From JBCBSS01 sp039819065 (GTDB taxonomy: Bacteria; Bacteroidota; Bacteroidia; Cytophagales; Cyclobacteriaceae), in assembly GCA_039819065.1 (NCBI GenBank), contig JBCBSS010000067.1, positions 1-39,653 on the forward strand: 39,653 nucleotides of DNA, in the 5' to 3' direction. The notes beneath the pieces are model-generated. The model made no database searches and had not been told where the DNA came from. It saw only the letters and a list, made by a program, of their open reading frames with translations. The first letter of the stretch is position 1; each line of letters opens with the position of its first letter. The position numbers and the translations under genes were made by a program. Positions 25,201 through 32,361 of this stretch are shown here, piece after piece.

Positions 25201-25603
25201 TGCCTTGAAGCCCGAGAGAACGGCCATCATCAGGTGAGTAGATGCGCGTGACACCGTAGTCCATCAATTCCTTGATCTCCTCGGGAAGAATCACTCCTCC
25301 TCCACCACCAAATATCTTGATATGTCCTGCTCCTTTTTCTTGCAACAGGTCATACATATATTTGAAATACTCATTATGACCACCTTGATATGACGTCATG
25401 GCAATGGCCTGAGCATCCTCCTGAATAGCGCAGTTCACTACTTCTTCTACACTTCTATCGTGACCCAAATGAATCACTTCACATCCTGTCGACTGGATTA
25501 TTCTACGCATTATGTTGATTGCTGCGTCATGACCGTCGAATAAAGAAGCTGCTGTTACAATTCTCACTTTATTCTTGGGTGTATAAGGAGCTACTTGTTC
25601 CAT
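22223..25603 (-). CDS. icmF: fused isobutyryl-CoA mutase IcmF (B12-dependent)
   Basis: A 1126-residue coenzyme-B12 enzyme that interconverts isobutyryl-CoA and n-butyryl-CoA (some homologues act on isovaleryl/pivalyl-CoA) and carries its own G-protein chaperone. The N-terminal B12-binding domain (about 10-135) has D23-G-H25, the lower axial His ligand, in DGHDAA. The MeaB-like GTPase domain (about 190-420) has Walker A GTGGSGKS (about 203-210) and ALNKFDKRG. The C-terminal mutase barrel (about 560-1126) opens with AGIYPFKREGEDPTRMF, the IcmF form, rather than the RPWTIRQYAG of methylmalonyl-CoA mutase. The domain order B12-G-mutase and the length are diagnostic of IcmF. It is monocistronic, with a -7 box and an operator-like palindrome upstream. 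The likely role is branched-chain acyl-CoA metabolism. Confidence 0.95.
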   Translation of the reverse strand: MEQVAPYTPKNKVRIVTAASLFDGHDAAINIMRRIIQSTGCEVIHLGHDRSVEEVVNCAIQEDAQAIAMTSYQGGHNEYFKYMYDLLQEKGAGHIKIFGGGGGVILPEEIKELMDYGVTRIYSPDDGRSLGLQGMINDLVEQSDYPTGNNLNGEVEHITEKDAKSIAKVISAAENFPDESKGDLEKVHQLAEKVGTPVLGITGTGGSGKSSLVDELVRRFLIDFKDKTIAIVSVDPSKRKTGGALLGDRIRMNSISNPRVYMRSLATRQSNLALSKHVNEAIQILKAANYDLIILETSGIGQSDTEILDHSDTSLYVMTPEYGAATQLEKIDMLDFADVIALNKFDKRGALDALRDVKKQYQRNHNLWDKQADEMPVYGTIASQFNDPGTNTLYKVIMDKVVERTGANLNSTFEITDEMSEKIFVIPPNRTRYLSEISENNREYDGWVDKQAIVAQQLYGLQKSIDTLSASDIEDKDRLIKGLQETYEKIALDFDPHNQKILDDWNAKVKKYKDPVYSFKVRDKEISIKTHTESLSHLQIPKVALPKYEGWGDLLKWNLQENVPGEFPYTAGIYPFKREGEDPTRMFAGEGGPERTNRRFHYVSLAMPAKRLSTAFDSVTLYGNDPDYRPDIYGKIGNSGVSICCLDDAKKLYSGFNLADPKTSVSMTINGPAPMLLGFFMNAAIDQQCEIYIKENGLEEEIEAKIKALYEDNGIQRPQYQGELPEGNDGLGLMLLGVTGDQVLPPDVYEKIKAETLAVVRGTVQADILKEDQAQNTCIFSTEFALRLMGDVQEYFITKNVRNFYSVSISGYHIAEAGANPISQLAFTLANGFTFVEYYLSRGMDINKFGPNLSFFFSNGIDPEYAVIGRVARRIWSKAMKHKYSANARAQMLKYHIQTSGRSLHAQEIDFNDIRTTLQALYAIYDNCNSLHTNAYDEAITTPTEDSVRRAMAIQLIINKELGLAKNENPIQGAFIIEELTDLVEEAVLYEFDRITERGGVLGAMETMYQRSKIQEESLYYETLKHTGEYPIIGVNTFLSSKGSPTITPQEVIRATTEEKEYQINMLGDLHETNEIGAQQMLKAVQQAAIQNKNVFEALMEACKKCSLGQITSALFEVGGQYRRNM

Positions 25604-25636
25604 AGAGATATGAGGAATTAAATTTGAAAACGTTGC

Positions 25637-25644
25637 AAAATTAG
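25637..25644 (-). promoter_or_regulatory. -7 box of the icmF promoter
   Basis: On the minus strand the sequence reads TAATTTTG, an exact match to the Bacteroidota TAnnTTTG -7 consensus, 33 bp before the icmF ATG. A clear -33 TTG is not seen; the region where it should be is occupied by the palindrome at 25661-25682. Confidence 0.55.
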
Positions 25645-25660
25645 CGATTTTAAGCCATAT

Positions 25661-25682
25661 GCTAACATACAGTCGTTAGCAA
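25661..25682. promoter_or_regulatory. operator-like palindrome before icmF
   Basis: Perfect 7-bp arms TGCTAAC and GTTAGCA are separated by 8 bp, next to the -33 region of icmF. The form fits a dimeric TetR-family type repressor controlling acyl-CoA metabolism. It also lies 16 bp after the stop codon of the phospholipase gene, but no T-run follows, so a terminator role is less likely. Confidence 0.55.
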
Positions 25683-25697
25683 TTCACCAAAAAAGAA

Positions 25698-27983
25698 TTA
25701 TTGTAACAATTCTTTTAGCTTAGACAGCGCTTGTTGGTTGTGGGAGCTGTTGATATTTTCGATAATGCTCTTCTTTTCGCGCCCGGTGAGCCTCCAACTG
25801 AGCGAGGCACGCTCTCCACTCGCTACCTTTAAACTGTCTGTAGCTTCCGGCCGCTTACCCTCAAATTCATCCGGTACATATTGAATATCCACGCGTTCTA
25901 TGTTATGGTCAAACCAAGAACGGGCGTATTCTATTTTGTTGTCGTTAGTTATATCCTGTAAATTCTCGAAGTTCTGATAGATACTGCTAATCGGTGATGA
26001 GAATTTCCCAATCAGGGACATTTGATCACGCTGCTCAACCTCATCATTTTTCTTAGAGTCTCTTATGGATAAAATGACTACACCGGAAGTATTTTGCTCG
26101 ATCCATTCACGAAAAGCGTATAAAAACCTAATGGCATCTGAAATGCCGAAGTTATCAGTGATACCGGCATCCATAATCATCAGCGGAGGATCACTTGGTA
26201 AGGTGATGTTGGGTGTGATATAAGGAAAGGTCGCACTCATTCTAAGTGCACTTAGAAACCTTAAATCATTTGCGCCATGGTCTTCAAACAAGGTGAGAAA
26301 ATCAACGCCTCCCAACTTGGAATCAGTGTAACCATTGCCCATGGTAAGGTCATTCATGTAAGATACCTTATTAGCTCCAATGTAAAGTCTTCTACCGTCG
26401 TTAATAATCGTCGGTGCCATGATCATCATTGGAATGAGGTTTTCCTCTTCATACTTACGGTAGGCAGATAAAGGCTTATCTAAAAGCCCATTGGTATTTT
26501 TGTTGATTTGCTGCTCGAAAGAGTACCCTCGATCTTTATAATATGACTTGTCTGCATACTGAAAGTGTTGAAAGCCAACGAAAAAGTCATTGACCAATAG
26601 GCTGAATATGATAGGATTTAAGTTGTCATTAGAAATATTATGCAGGTATTGTTCGTCATATAAGTTGTCTCCTTTGAGCTTGCTTTGCAACAACAATTCT
26701 CTGAAATAAGCCGCACCTAGCAATCCGCCAGAAGCACCAGTAAATAAAATGGCATTGCGTGTGAGGCTTCCATTGGTAATACTATCAGCTCTTTGCAGGG
26801 CAGTTAAAGTCCATAGGGCAGCACGCTGTCCACCACCACTGACGCAAACAAATACCATTTTAGGTTTTTCGGCCGAATCGTACTTGCTGCGCCAAGCCTC
26901 TAACGTCTTATAGACATTAGCCTTATCTTTCTTGATATTTTCGGATGAATTGAGACTCTCCAGCTTAGAAAGTGAATATTCGACTTTTTCCCCGTCATAA
27001 TTGAGACCGAAAGCTTCGTATCTCTTACCGAAAAGGTCCTGTTTCACTAACACGTTCAGGACTACTAAGAATGCCAGTGCTGCTGTGGCTGACCACTCTC
27101 CGAACCAATATGAAAAAGCGCCAGTGAACATCACGAAAATGGTCATAAAGAGTATGGCGCTGGCCGCGGCTGGAAGCTGGAAAACCGGGTAGTCTTTAAA
27201 AATGCCAAGTACTAATATTAGAATAAAGATGAGCAGCTCGATCACAACCAGGTTGAAGTGATTCTGATCGAATACCTGGAGTATGGTTCCCCTATCGTAA
27301 AATCCCCTGTCGTCAATGACCTTTTCAGGTTTGAGATTCAAACCCAGGCAGCTTTCAATTTTCACCTGCTTTTTTCTGGCAATATCAAGGCGTTTCATGG
27401 CACTTGCCCTGGTAACCTTGACCGTTTTTTTCAACTTCTCATCTACAGCACAAACCACATAGATGAATATGTCCTTATTGGTAAACCAAAAATAGACATA
27501 GAGTATAAAGGTCATAGCGGTGAAGCCGATGAGCAGTCCCGAAATATTGACCGCAATATCCAGGTGAGTGGAAAATTCATTGTCTAATTGATACCTGACT
27601 ATGGACACTATATATATAATGAGAAAGGTCAATGGGATGATGCTATTGTTCAAGCTAAACCTTGTAAACGGCTTCTTCATCATACCGAGAAAGGTAAAGC
27701 GTATACCGTCGATGATGTATGAGGCTATATGGAATGCTACGGTAAGACCACCTAAGGATATACCTATAATAAAAAAGCTTCGGAAATTGACTTCATTGAG
27801 GTATTCAGGGTCGAGGAAGAGAAATGGAATGCCCAGGTATCTTCCAAAATTTCCCGTTACGATTACAAATAGAAAAAACCAGCTAAAGAGTAAAATATGG
27901 TTCTTTTTGAAATGAAGAATAAGCAACCTTACCGGTAGGAAATGGTATATCTGGTCTAATATTTTGTTGATTTTTGATCTCAT
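25698..27983 (-). CDS. membrane-anchored patatin-like phospholipase
   Basis: A 761-residue protein with six or seven membrane helices in its first ~330 residues and a C-terminal patatin domain (about 375-650). The oxyanion loop is SGGGQRAALW, the nucleophile elbow is TGASGG (G-x-S-x-G, Ser about 419), and the catalytic Asp sits in MDAGITDN (about 605). These complete the Ser-Asp dyad of patatin-type lipid acyl hydrolases. The N-terminal membrane region is unusual compared with single-domain patatins and would hold the enzyme at the membrane. The start ATG overlaps the stop of the methyltransferase gene by 4 bp (ATGA), so the two are translationally coupled. The substrate is unknown. Confidence 0.88.
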   Translation of the reverse strand: MRSKINKILDQIYHFLPVRLLILHFKKNHILLFSWFFLFVIVTGNFGRYLGIPFLFLDPEYLNEVNFRSFFIIGISLGGLTVAFHIASYIIDGIRFTFLGMMKKPFTRFSLNNSIIPLTFLIIYIVSIVRYQLDNEFSTHLDIAVNISGLLIGFTAMTFILYVYFWFTNKDIFIYVVCAVDEKLKKTVKVTRASAMKRLDIARKKQVKIESCLGLNLKPEKVIDDRGFYDRGTILQVFDQNHFNLVVIELLIFILILVLGIFKDYPVFQLPAAASAILFMTIFVMFTGAFSYWFGEWSATAALAFLVVLNVLVKQDLFGKRYEAFGLNYDGEKVEYSLSKLESLNSSENIKKDKANVYKTLEAWRSKYDSAEKPKMVFVCVSGGGQRAALWTLTALQRADSITNGSLTRNAILFTGASGGLLGAAYFRELLLQSKLKGDNLYDEQYLHNISNDNLNPIIFSLLVNDFFVGFQHFQYADKSYYKDRGYSFEQQINKNTNGLLDKPLSAYRKYEEENLIPMMIMAPTIINDGRRLYIGANKVSYMNDLTMGNGYTDSKLGGVDFLTLFEDHGANDLRFLSALRMSATFPYITPNITLPSDPPLMIMDAGITDNFGISDAIRFLYAFREWIEQNTSGVVILSIRDSKKNDEVEQRDQMSLIGKFSSPISSIYQNFENLQDITNDNKIEYARSWFDHNIERVDIQYVPDEFEGKRPEATDSLKVASGERASLSWRLTGREKKSIIENINSSHNQQALSKLKELLQ

Positions 27984-29143
27984 GTATCTTCCCGGTTTCT
28001 CCTGCTACCTGTATACAGCTCATATTCCAGCAGCCGGCAATCAATTCTACCATTGTAGAACTCCAGCCTCCGTTTGGGTTTGAGGCCGATCTTTTTAGTT
28101 AAGTTCAGGTTACCCGTAAAAATGTAACCGGTGTAGCCTTGACATTTCTGCTTTAAAAAATCCCCGATATCGCGGTAAACTGCTTCTAATCTTCGCTCAT
28201 CCCCAAGCCTTTCTCCATATTCTGGATTCATAAAAATAACTCCGTTTTGATCAGGAATGTTTATACGCCGAAAGTCGGATTTTACAAATTTGATCATGTC
28301 AGACACACCAGCCGCTTTGGCGTTGGACATGGCTGCCTCAATGGCTTCTTCGTCGTGGTCTGACGCCAATATTTTTAACCTCGCGCTACGTTTGATCATT
28401 TCACTGGCTTCTTGCTTTAACCGTTGCCACACTTTGACATCATAGCCTTTGATGTGCATGAAACCAAAATTGTTACGATAGAATCCTGGCGGTCTTCTGG
28501 TAGCCAAAAGTGCTGCCTCAATGGCTAAGGTGCCACTACCACACATCGGATTTATAAAGACTGACTTCCTGTCCCAGGCTGAAGCCATAATTACCGCTGC
28601 CGCTAGTGATTCCTGCATCGGTGCTTTGAACGGATTCTTGCGGTAGCCGTGCTTGGCAATGGTCTCACCGGAGGTGTCAAAATATATCTTGCACTCATCA
28701 TTCACCCAGTGTAGAAACACAACGGTACGATCGAAATTCGAACCTGAATCTGGTCTTTCATTGCACTTCTCCATTAAACGATCTACAATGGCGTCCTTCA
28801 CTTTCAAGTTGGCAAAACGCGTATCATTGATAAAATCATTCTTAACGAAAGAATTAATGCTGACATATCCATTGGCATCTATCCAATCCTCCCAGGGTAA
28901 TACTGATACTTTAGCATACAGTTGTTCAGGCGTAGTTGCCCTGAACGATTCTATTTGGTACAGTATTCTATTTCCAGTCCTAAGATGAAGGTTGAGCAAC
29001 ATGCAGTCTTCGATGGTTCCTTCCAATTCCACACTCATTCTGCCTTGTTTCAATACGTCGAAACCTATGTCTTCTACTTCTTCTTTGAGATAGGGCTCTA
29101 TTCTTGGAGGACAGGTGATTACGATACGGCTCAGGTCTTTCAT
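27980..29143 (-). CDS. THUMP-domain class I SAM-dependent RNA methyltransferase (RlmL/RlmK type)
   Basis: About 387 residues from the preferred start at 29143 (MKDLSRIVITCPPRIEPYLK); an in-frame ATG at 29257 would add 38 residues that do not resemble the family and would overlap the upstream gene. The N-terminal ferredoxin-like and THUMP regions (about 1-165) precede the methyltransferase fold with SAM motif FINPMCGSGTLAIEAALLA and catalytic motif NPEYGERLG. The family usually has NPPY at that site; the Pro to Glu change is notable. Homologues methylate 23S rRNA guanine (m2G2445). It overlaps the phospholipase gene by 4 bp and follows the LON-domain gene by 76 bp. Confidence 0.88.
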   Translation of the reverse strand: MKDLSRIVITCPPRIEPYLKEEVEDIGFDVLKQGRMSVELEGTIEDCMLLNLHLRTGNRILYQIESFRATTPEQLYAKVSVLPWEDWIDANGYVSINSFVKNDFINDTRFANLKVKDAIVDRLMEKCNERPDSGSNFDRTVVFLHWVNDECKIYFDTSGETIAKHGYRKNPFKAPMQESLAAAVIMASAWDRKSVFINPMCGSGTLAIEAALLATRRPPGFYRNNFGFMHIKGYDVKVWQRLKQEASEMIKRSARLKILASDHDEEAIEAAMSNAKAAGVSDMIKFVKSDFRRINIPDQNGVIFMNPEYGERLGDERRLEAVYRDIGDFLKQKCQGYTGYIFTGNLNLTKKIGLKPKRRLEFYNGRIDCRLLEYELYTGSRRNREDT

Positions 29144-29219
29144 AGCTGCTTGAGCAAAGAAAGTAAAAAGGAAGTTGTGTTCAAACAGATGTGTGCAAGA
29201 CACTGTGCCCTGGCACCTG

Positions 29220-29825
29220 TCAATTAAGGTGGAAGTGGTATTTACTTTTCTCCTCAAGTTTAAGAATGGCTTTCTTATACTTGATTTGATTATGTAAAAA
29301 TGTACGTCGTAAAGAAGGGCATTTCATCTTCACAAACCTGATTTTGTCAGGCACATCCATTTTGAGCTTTTGTGCGATCTTGAATAGCGTAACATTATTG
29401 TCTATCATACAAATCGGGTCTGTATTGTTAAGGACAGCAAATGAATTGTAAGCGTTCAAAAGTTCTTCGCTGACCAAATCCGAAGTCACCAAAGGAAAGT
29501 AATTGATAACGCCACCAGGGTATGGTTCAATTTCCATGAAGTTTTCATAGAACTTCTCTAGCTTGAAAACACCGATACATTTCACAATTAAATCTATATC
29601 CCCATCAGGGTAGCGATTCAAAATTTTGCTAATCAATACCATAGAACCAAACTTTTCCGTATTGATATCGTCATCATTCAAAACGCCGAATGGCAACTTC
29701 TTACGTTCTATATCATCAATAAGCTTTTGGTATTCGGGCTCAGTCACATGGATCATGGCCTTTTCCCCGGGTAGTAAAAAAGTATTGAGTGTGTATAGGG
29801 CTGATATCGTGCTTCTTTTCATCAT
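29220..29825 (-). CDS. LON substrate-binding-domain protein
   Basis: A 201-residue stand-alone relative of the N-terminal domain of Lon protease. Typical points are the hydrophobic start LYTLNTFLLPGEKAMIHVTEPEYQKLI (quoted in parts), PFGVL, and the later KCIGVFKLEKF and EPYPGGVI segments. It has no ATPase or protease domain. Such proteins are widespread in Bacteroidota, with an uncertain role, perhaps in substrate recognition. It starts at ATG 29825 with no strong ribosome site, as is usual in the phylum. It probably heads a unit with the methyltransferase and phospholipase genes. Confidence 0.85.
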   Translation of the reverse strand: MMKRSTISALYTLNTFLLPGEKAMIHVTEPEYQKLIDDIERKKLPFGVLNDDDINTEKFGSMVLISKILNRYPDGDIDLIVKCIGVFKLEKFYENFMEIEPYPGGVINYFPLVTSDLVSEELLNAYNSFAVLNNTDPICMIDNNVTLFKIAQKLKMDVPDKIRFVKMKCPSLRRTFLHNQIKYKKAILKLEEKSKYHFHLN

Positions 29826-30076
29826 TATTTAAGCACAATCTAAACCCTAAACTTTAGAAAAAAGTGTAAAAAAATTGGCTTTCACTGGAATTTTAGGCGG
29901 TTGGTAAATGGGAGGACACAGAAACGATAACCAGATGACTGAGGGCAGAGGCAGGGCATCAATCCCTGATGAAATAATTAACCGTAAATTTCACTATGAA
30001 TCCCTCTGCACCGATCAGTCATATCTTCTTGTTTATCACAAAAGTCAACATTGTTGTGGTATACTATTACCACTAT

Positions 30077-31060
30077 TTAAGTCCTCAAACCGTTTCCAGT
30101 CTGAGGGGTTATTACCATTTCCATGTAAATATTAGATCGCTCATAACCTGACATATCGTAAGGTGGATTAGCTTCCCTAAAGCCTAGCTTCTTGTAAAGA
30201 TTAATGGCAGGGCCCAACTTGCGGTTCGACTCCAGCATAAGGATTTGCCCGCCAAGCTTTTGGGTTTTTTGGATAACTGCCAACCCCAATTTCTTTCCGG
30301 CCTGCTTACCTTGTGCCTTTTCAGTCACAGCCATTTTTGTTAATTCATATGTCCCATTCTGTCGGTTCATTAAGCCACAAGTACCCACTATTTCATCACC
30401 AAGCTTAGCGAAGAATATAGCACCACCGGTATTGATGAGATATTTTTCTGGTTCAGACAATATGGTCTTATCTGATTCCTCTACATAGAAGTATTCCTCT
30501 ATCCATTCGAGGTTGAGTTCCTTGAAAGCATCCGCATATTGCGGCTCATATTCCAATATTTCCACCTCTTCTATTAAGCGGTTCTTGCTCAGTTCCTGTA
30601 CGCGGTCATTTAGTGATTTTTCATTGAGTGAGCGCTCCATTTCCTCCACGGCACCTAATAGGTTTTGAGAATGTGAGATCATAATGTTCCTGACCGTTTT
30701 GTGCATATCGGCCCATAGACTTTCCATTTTAGGCAAAATGGCTTGCCCTTTTTCAGAGAGCTTCAGTTTTCTACGCCGACCATCATTGCTATCCACTTCT
30801 GCATCGATGTACCCGTATTTCTCCATTTCCTTCACTATTTGACTAACTGCAGGGTGTGTCACATCAAGAGCAGAAGCTATTTCCGTTACACTAGCAGAGG
30901 GTTCTTTGGTCAAGAGATAGAATACAGGGAACCAACGAGGTTCAAAATCGACATTATGGGTTCGATACACTTCTTTTCCCTCGCGCATGATTCTGTCACT
31001 CAGCCTTTTAAGCCGGCTACCCATTGCTAATTCTCCGAGTTGATCAAACAAATTTACCAT
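30077..31060 (-). CDS. MarR-type regulator fused to GNAT acetyltransferase
   Basis: A 327-residue fusion. Residues about 1-145 form a MarR winged helix, with the recognition helix near SASVTEIASALDVTHPAVSQ and wing DSNDGRRRKLKLSEKG. Residues about 165-320 form a GNAT domain, with the acetyl-CoA loop near KAQGKQAGKKLGLAVIQ and the closing NLYKKLGFREA. This fusion is known from several phyla; the acetyl acceptor is usually not known. A perfect 18-bp palindrome lies 25 bp before the start codon, strong support for self-regulation. The gene stands alone, with 251 bp before the LON-domain gene, a spacer in which no gene was recognised. Confidence 0.93.
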   Translation of the reverse strand: MVNLFDQLGELAMGSRLKRLSDRIMREGKEVYRTHNVDFEPRWFPVFYLLTKEPSASVTEIASALDVTHPAVSQIVKEMEKYGYIDAEVDSNDGRRRKLKLSEKGQAILPKMESLWADMHKTVRNIMISHSQNLLGAVEEMERSLNEKSLNDRVQELSKNRLIEEVEILEYEPQYADAFKELNLEWIEEYFYVEESDKTILSEPEKYLINTGGAIFFAKLGDEIVGTCGLMNRQNGTYELTKMAVTEKAQGKQAGKKLGLAVIQKTQKLGGQILMLESNRKLGPAINLYKKLGFREANPPYDMSGYERSNIYMEMVITPQTGNGLRT

Positions 31061-31084
31061 TACCAGGAATTGTATATTTCAATA

Positions 31085-31102
31085 TACGTAAGTGCTTACG
31101 TA
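31085..31102. promoter_or_regulatory. MarR-type operator before the MarR-GNAT gene
   Basis: TACGTAAG-TG-CTTACGTA is a perfect 8+2+8 palindrome 25-42 bp upstream of the ATG at 31060. Size, symmetry and position are typical of a MarR-family autoregulatory site. Confidence 0.75.
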
Positions 31103-31434
31103 ATTATAAACGTTATTGATTATAAAAATTAAGGATGTTAAATAAATCAGTGAATATTCGAAGGGGAAATGTTATTCGTACTGGCCTCAGTATTGATTAA
31201 GCGTAATTGACACCTGAAATCGATTAAATATATGGACCTTATTAGTCCCATATTCAAGTGATTACGTACTGTGCACGAAGTTTAAAAGTTAGGTCAACCA
31301 TTGACCATCAGGCACCCACCACAGATTTGGCCTGATAATATGCGTAGCTCGCTATATTAAAGTTGACTCAATACTTTTATATACTGGCCAATGGTATAGC
31401 CAGAAAAGGGATAATCAGAATATCAGAAACAATA
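31103..31434. other. 332-bp spacer with a GGTCAA palindrome, no gene
   Basis: AT-rich spacer between the ECF sigma gene and the MarR-GNAT gene. It holds a perfect palindrome GGTCAA-CCA-TTGACC (31292-31306), about 230 bp upstream of the MarR-GNAT start, which may be an operator. No ORF or clear terminator was seen. Confidence 0.45.
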
Positions 31435-31977
31435 TCAGTTGTTTCTGCTGAAGAAACCTGATTTGGCCAATGACTGACGCATCAGTGTTCTTCCTCTGTG
31501 TATCCTGGTCTTAACAGTACATACTGGGATGTCCAAGACCTTAGATATTTCGTCATATTTCAGGCTCTCAAAATCTCTTAAGTATATAACGGCCTTCAAG
31601 TCAGACTTTAGATGATTAAAAGCAAGTACAACTTCGTCACTAAGGGTGTTATTAAATACTTCTGGCGAAATCGGTCTTTCGTAATAAGAGTTACCTTGGC
31701 TATCTTCATCTATTTCAACCAGCGGACTATTCTGCTTACGGCGATAGTCGTTCACAAACTGATTGTACATCAATTTAAACAACCATGCCCTGGCATTTGT
31801 ACCGGGAGTATAATGTTCTACATATCTTAACGCTCTCAGATAGGCATCTTGAACGAGGTCGCGTGCATTCTCTTCATTACTGGTCAATTTCAACGCAAAA
31901 CTATACAATGAATCTAGGTGCAAAAGAAATTCATTGACACTGGCTTGACTTATTCTGTGATCTGCGGTGGTATTCAT
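31435..31977 (-). CDS. ECF-type RNA polymerase sigma factor
   Basis: A 180-residue sigma factor with region 2 (about 17-85, including ARDLVQDAYLRALRY and ARAWLFKLMYNQFVNDYRR) and region 4 (about 120-170, including KYDEISKVLDIPVCTVKTRIHRG). No anti-sigma gene lies next to it, which is not rare in Bacteroidota ECF groups but leaves its trigger unknown. The upstream region is packed with TACTAT/ATAGTA words, including one that overlaps its start codon, and shares a 13-bp palindromic word with the upstream region of the stress-protein gene at 39214. It could therefore belong to the regulon of the TetR-type protein at 37352-38029. Confidence 0.95.
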   Translation of the reverse strand: MNTTADHRISQASVNEFLLHLDSLYSFALKLTSNEENARDLVQDAYLRALRYVEHYTPGTNARAWLFKLMYNQFVNDYRRKQNSPLVEIDEDSQGNSYYERPISPEVFNNTLSDEVVLAFNHLKSDLKAVIYLRDFESLKYDEISKVLDIPVCTVKTRIHRGRTLMRQSLAKSGFFSRNN

Positions 31978-31996
31978 AGTATCTTGATTTATTTCG

Positions 31997-32048
31997 ATAG
32001 TATTACTATTATAAATATACGTAATAGTATTGAATCTGTTACTATTAT
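31997..32048. promoter_or_regulatory. cluster of TACTAT palindromes before the ECF sigma gene
   Basis: ATAGTA-T-TACTAT (31997-32009) is a perfect palindrome. TTACTATT (32003-32010) with AATAGTAT (32023-32030) forms a wider pair, and another TTACTATTAT lies at 32039-32048. One more ATAGTA (31976-31981) overlaps the start codon. The 13-mer TAGTATTACTATT (31998-32010) recurs before the stress-protein gene. Confidence 0.5.
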
Positions 32049-32310
32049 ATCAAAATAATTTAGCAGAACTATCAAGCTAATTACATAAGTGGATATCGAC
32101 GTCAATAAGACCATTTTATAGACTATTTCATTACGGCCTTAAATGCGAAAATGGTTGCCTAGAGTTACTTAAATAGGTGATTTAAAGTATGAGCGGCTAG
32201 CTCATGAGCTTATGTGAGTGGCTCATTGCCCAGTCTACCGAAAATACAGGGAGGCTATTCGGGTGGTGATTTGATGATAATCAAAGATTGGGGGATAATA
32301 ACAAACGACA
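32049..32310. other. spacer between tolC-like and ECF sigma genes, no gene
   Basis: No ORF supported. A perfect 12-bp palindrome AGCTCATGAGCT (32199-32210) sits in a stretch with repeated GAGC/GCTC words. Its role is unclear. Confidence 0.4.
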
Positions 32311-32348
32311 TATCTGGCATCTTTCAAAAGGGTTTAAGACGCCAGATA
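32311..32348 (-). terminator. hairpin at the end of the export operon
   Basis: Arms TATCTGGC (32311-32318) and GCCAGATA (32341-32348), extended inward by TCTT/AAGA after one mismatch, lie 13 bp past the tolC-like stop codon. There is no long T-run, so it may be a weak terminator or an mRNA-end stabiliser. Confidence 0.5.
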
Positions 32349-32361
32349 AGTTCAGCTTTTG

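Noticed and set aside
29144..29257. Upstream ATG extending the methyltransferase by 38 residues
   Set aside because: The extension overlaps the LON-domain gene, is not family-like, and the ATG at 29143 matches the usual start of the domain.
29908..30135. 75-codon plus-strand ORF before the MarR-GNAT gene end
   Set aside because: It overlaps the 3' end of the MarR-GNAT gene on the opposite strand and has no recognisable domain or start context.
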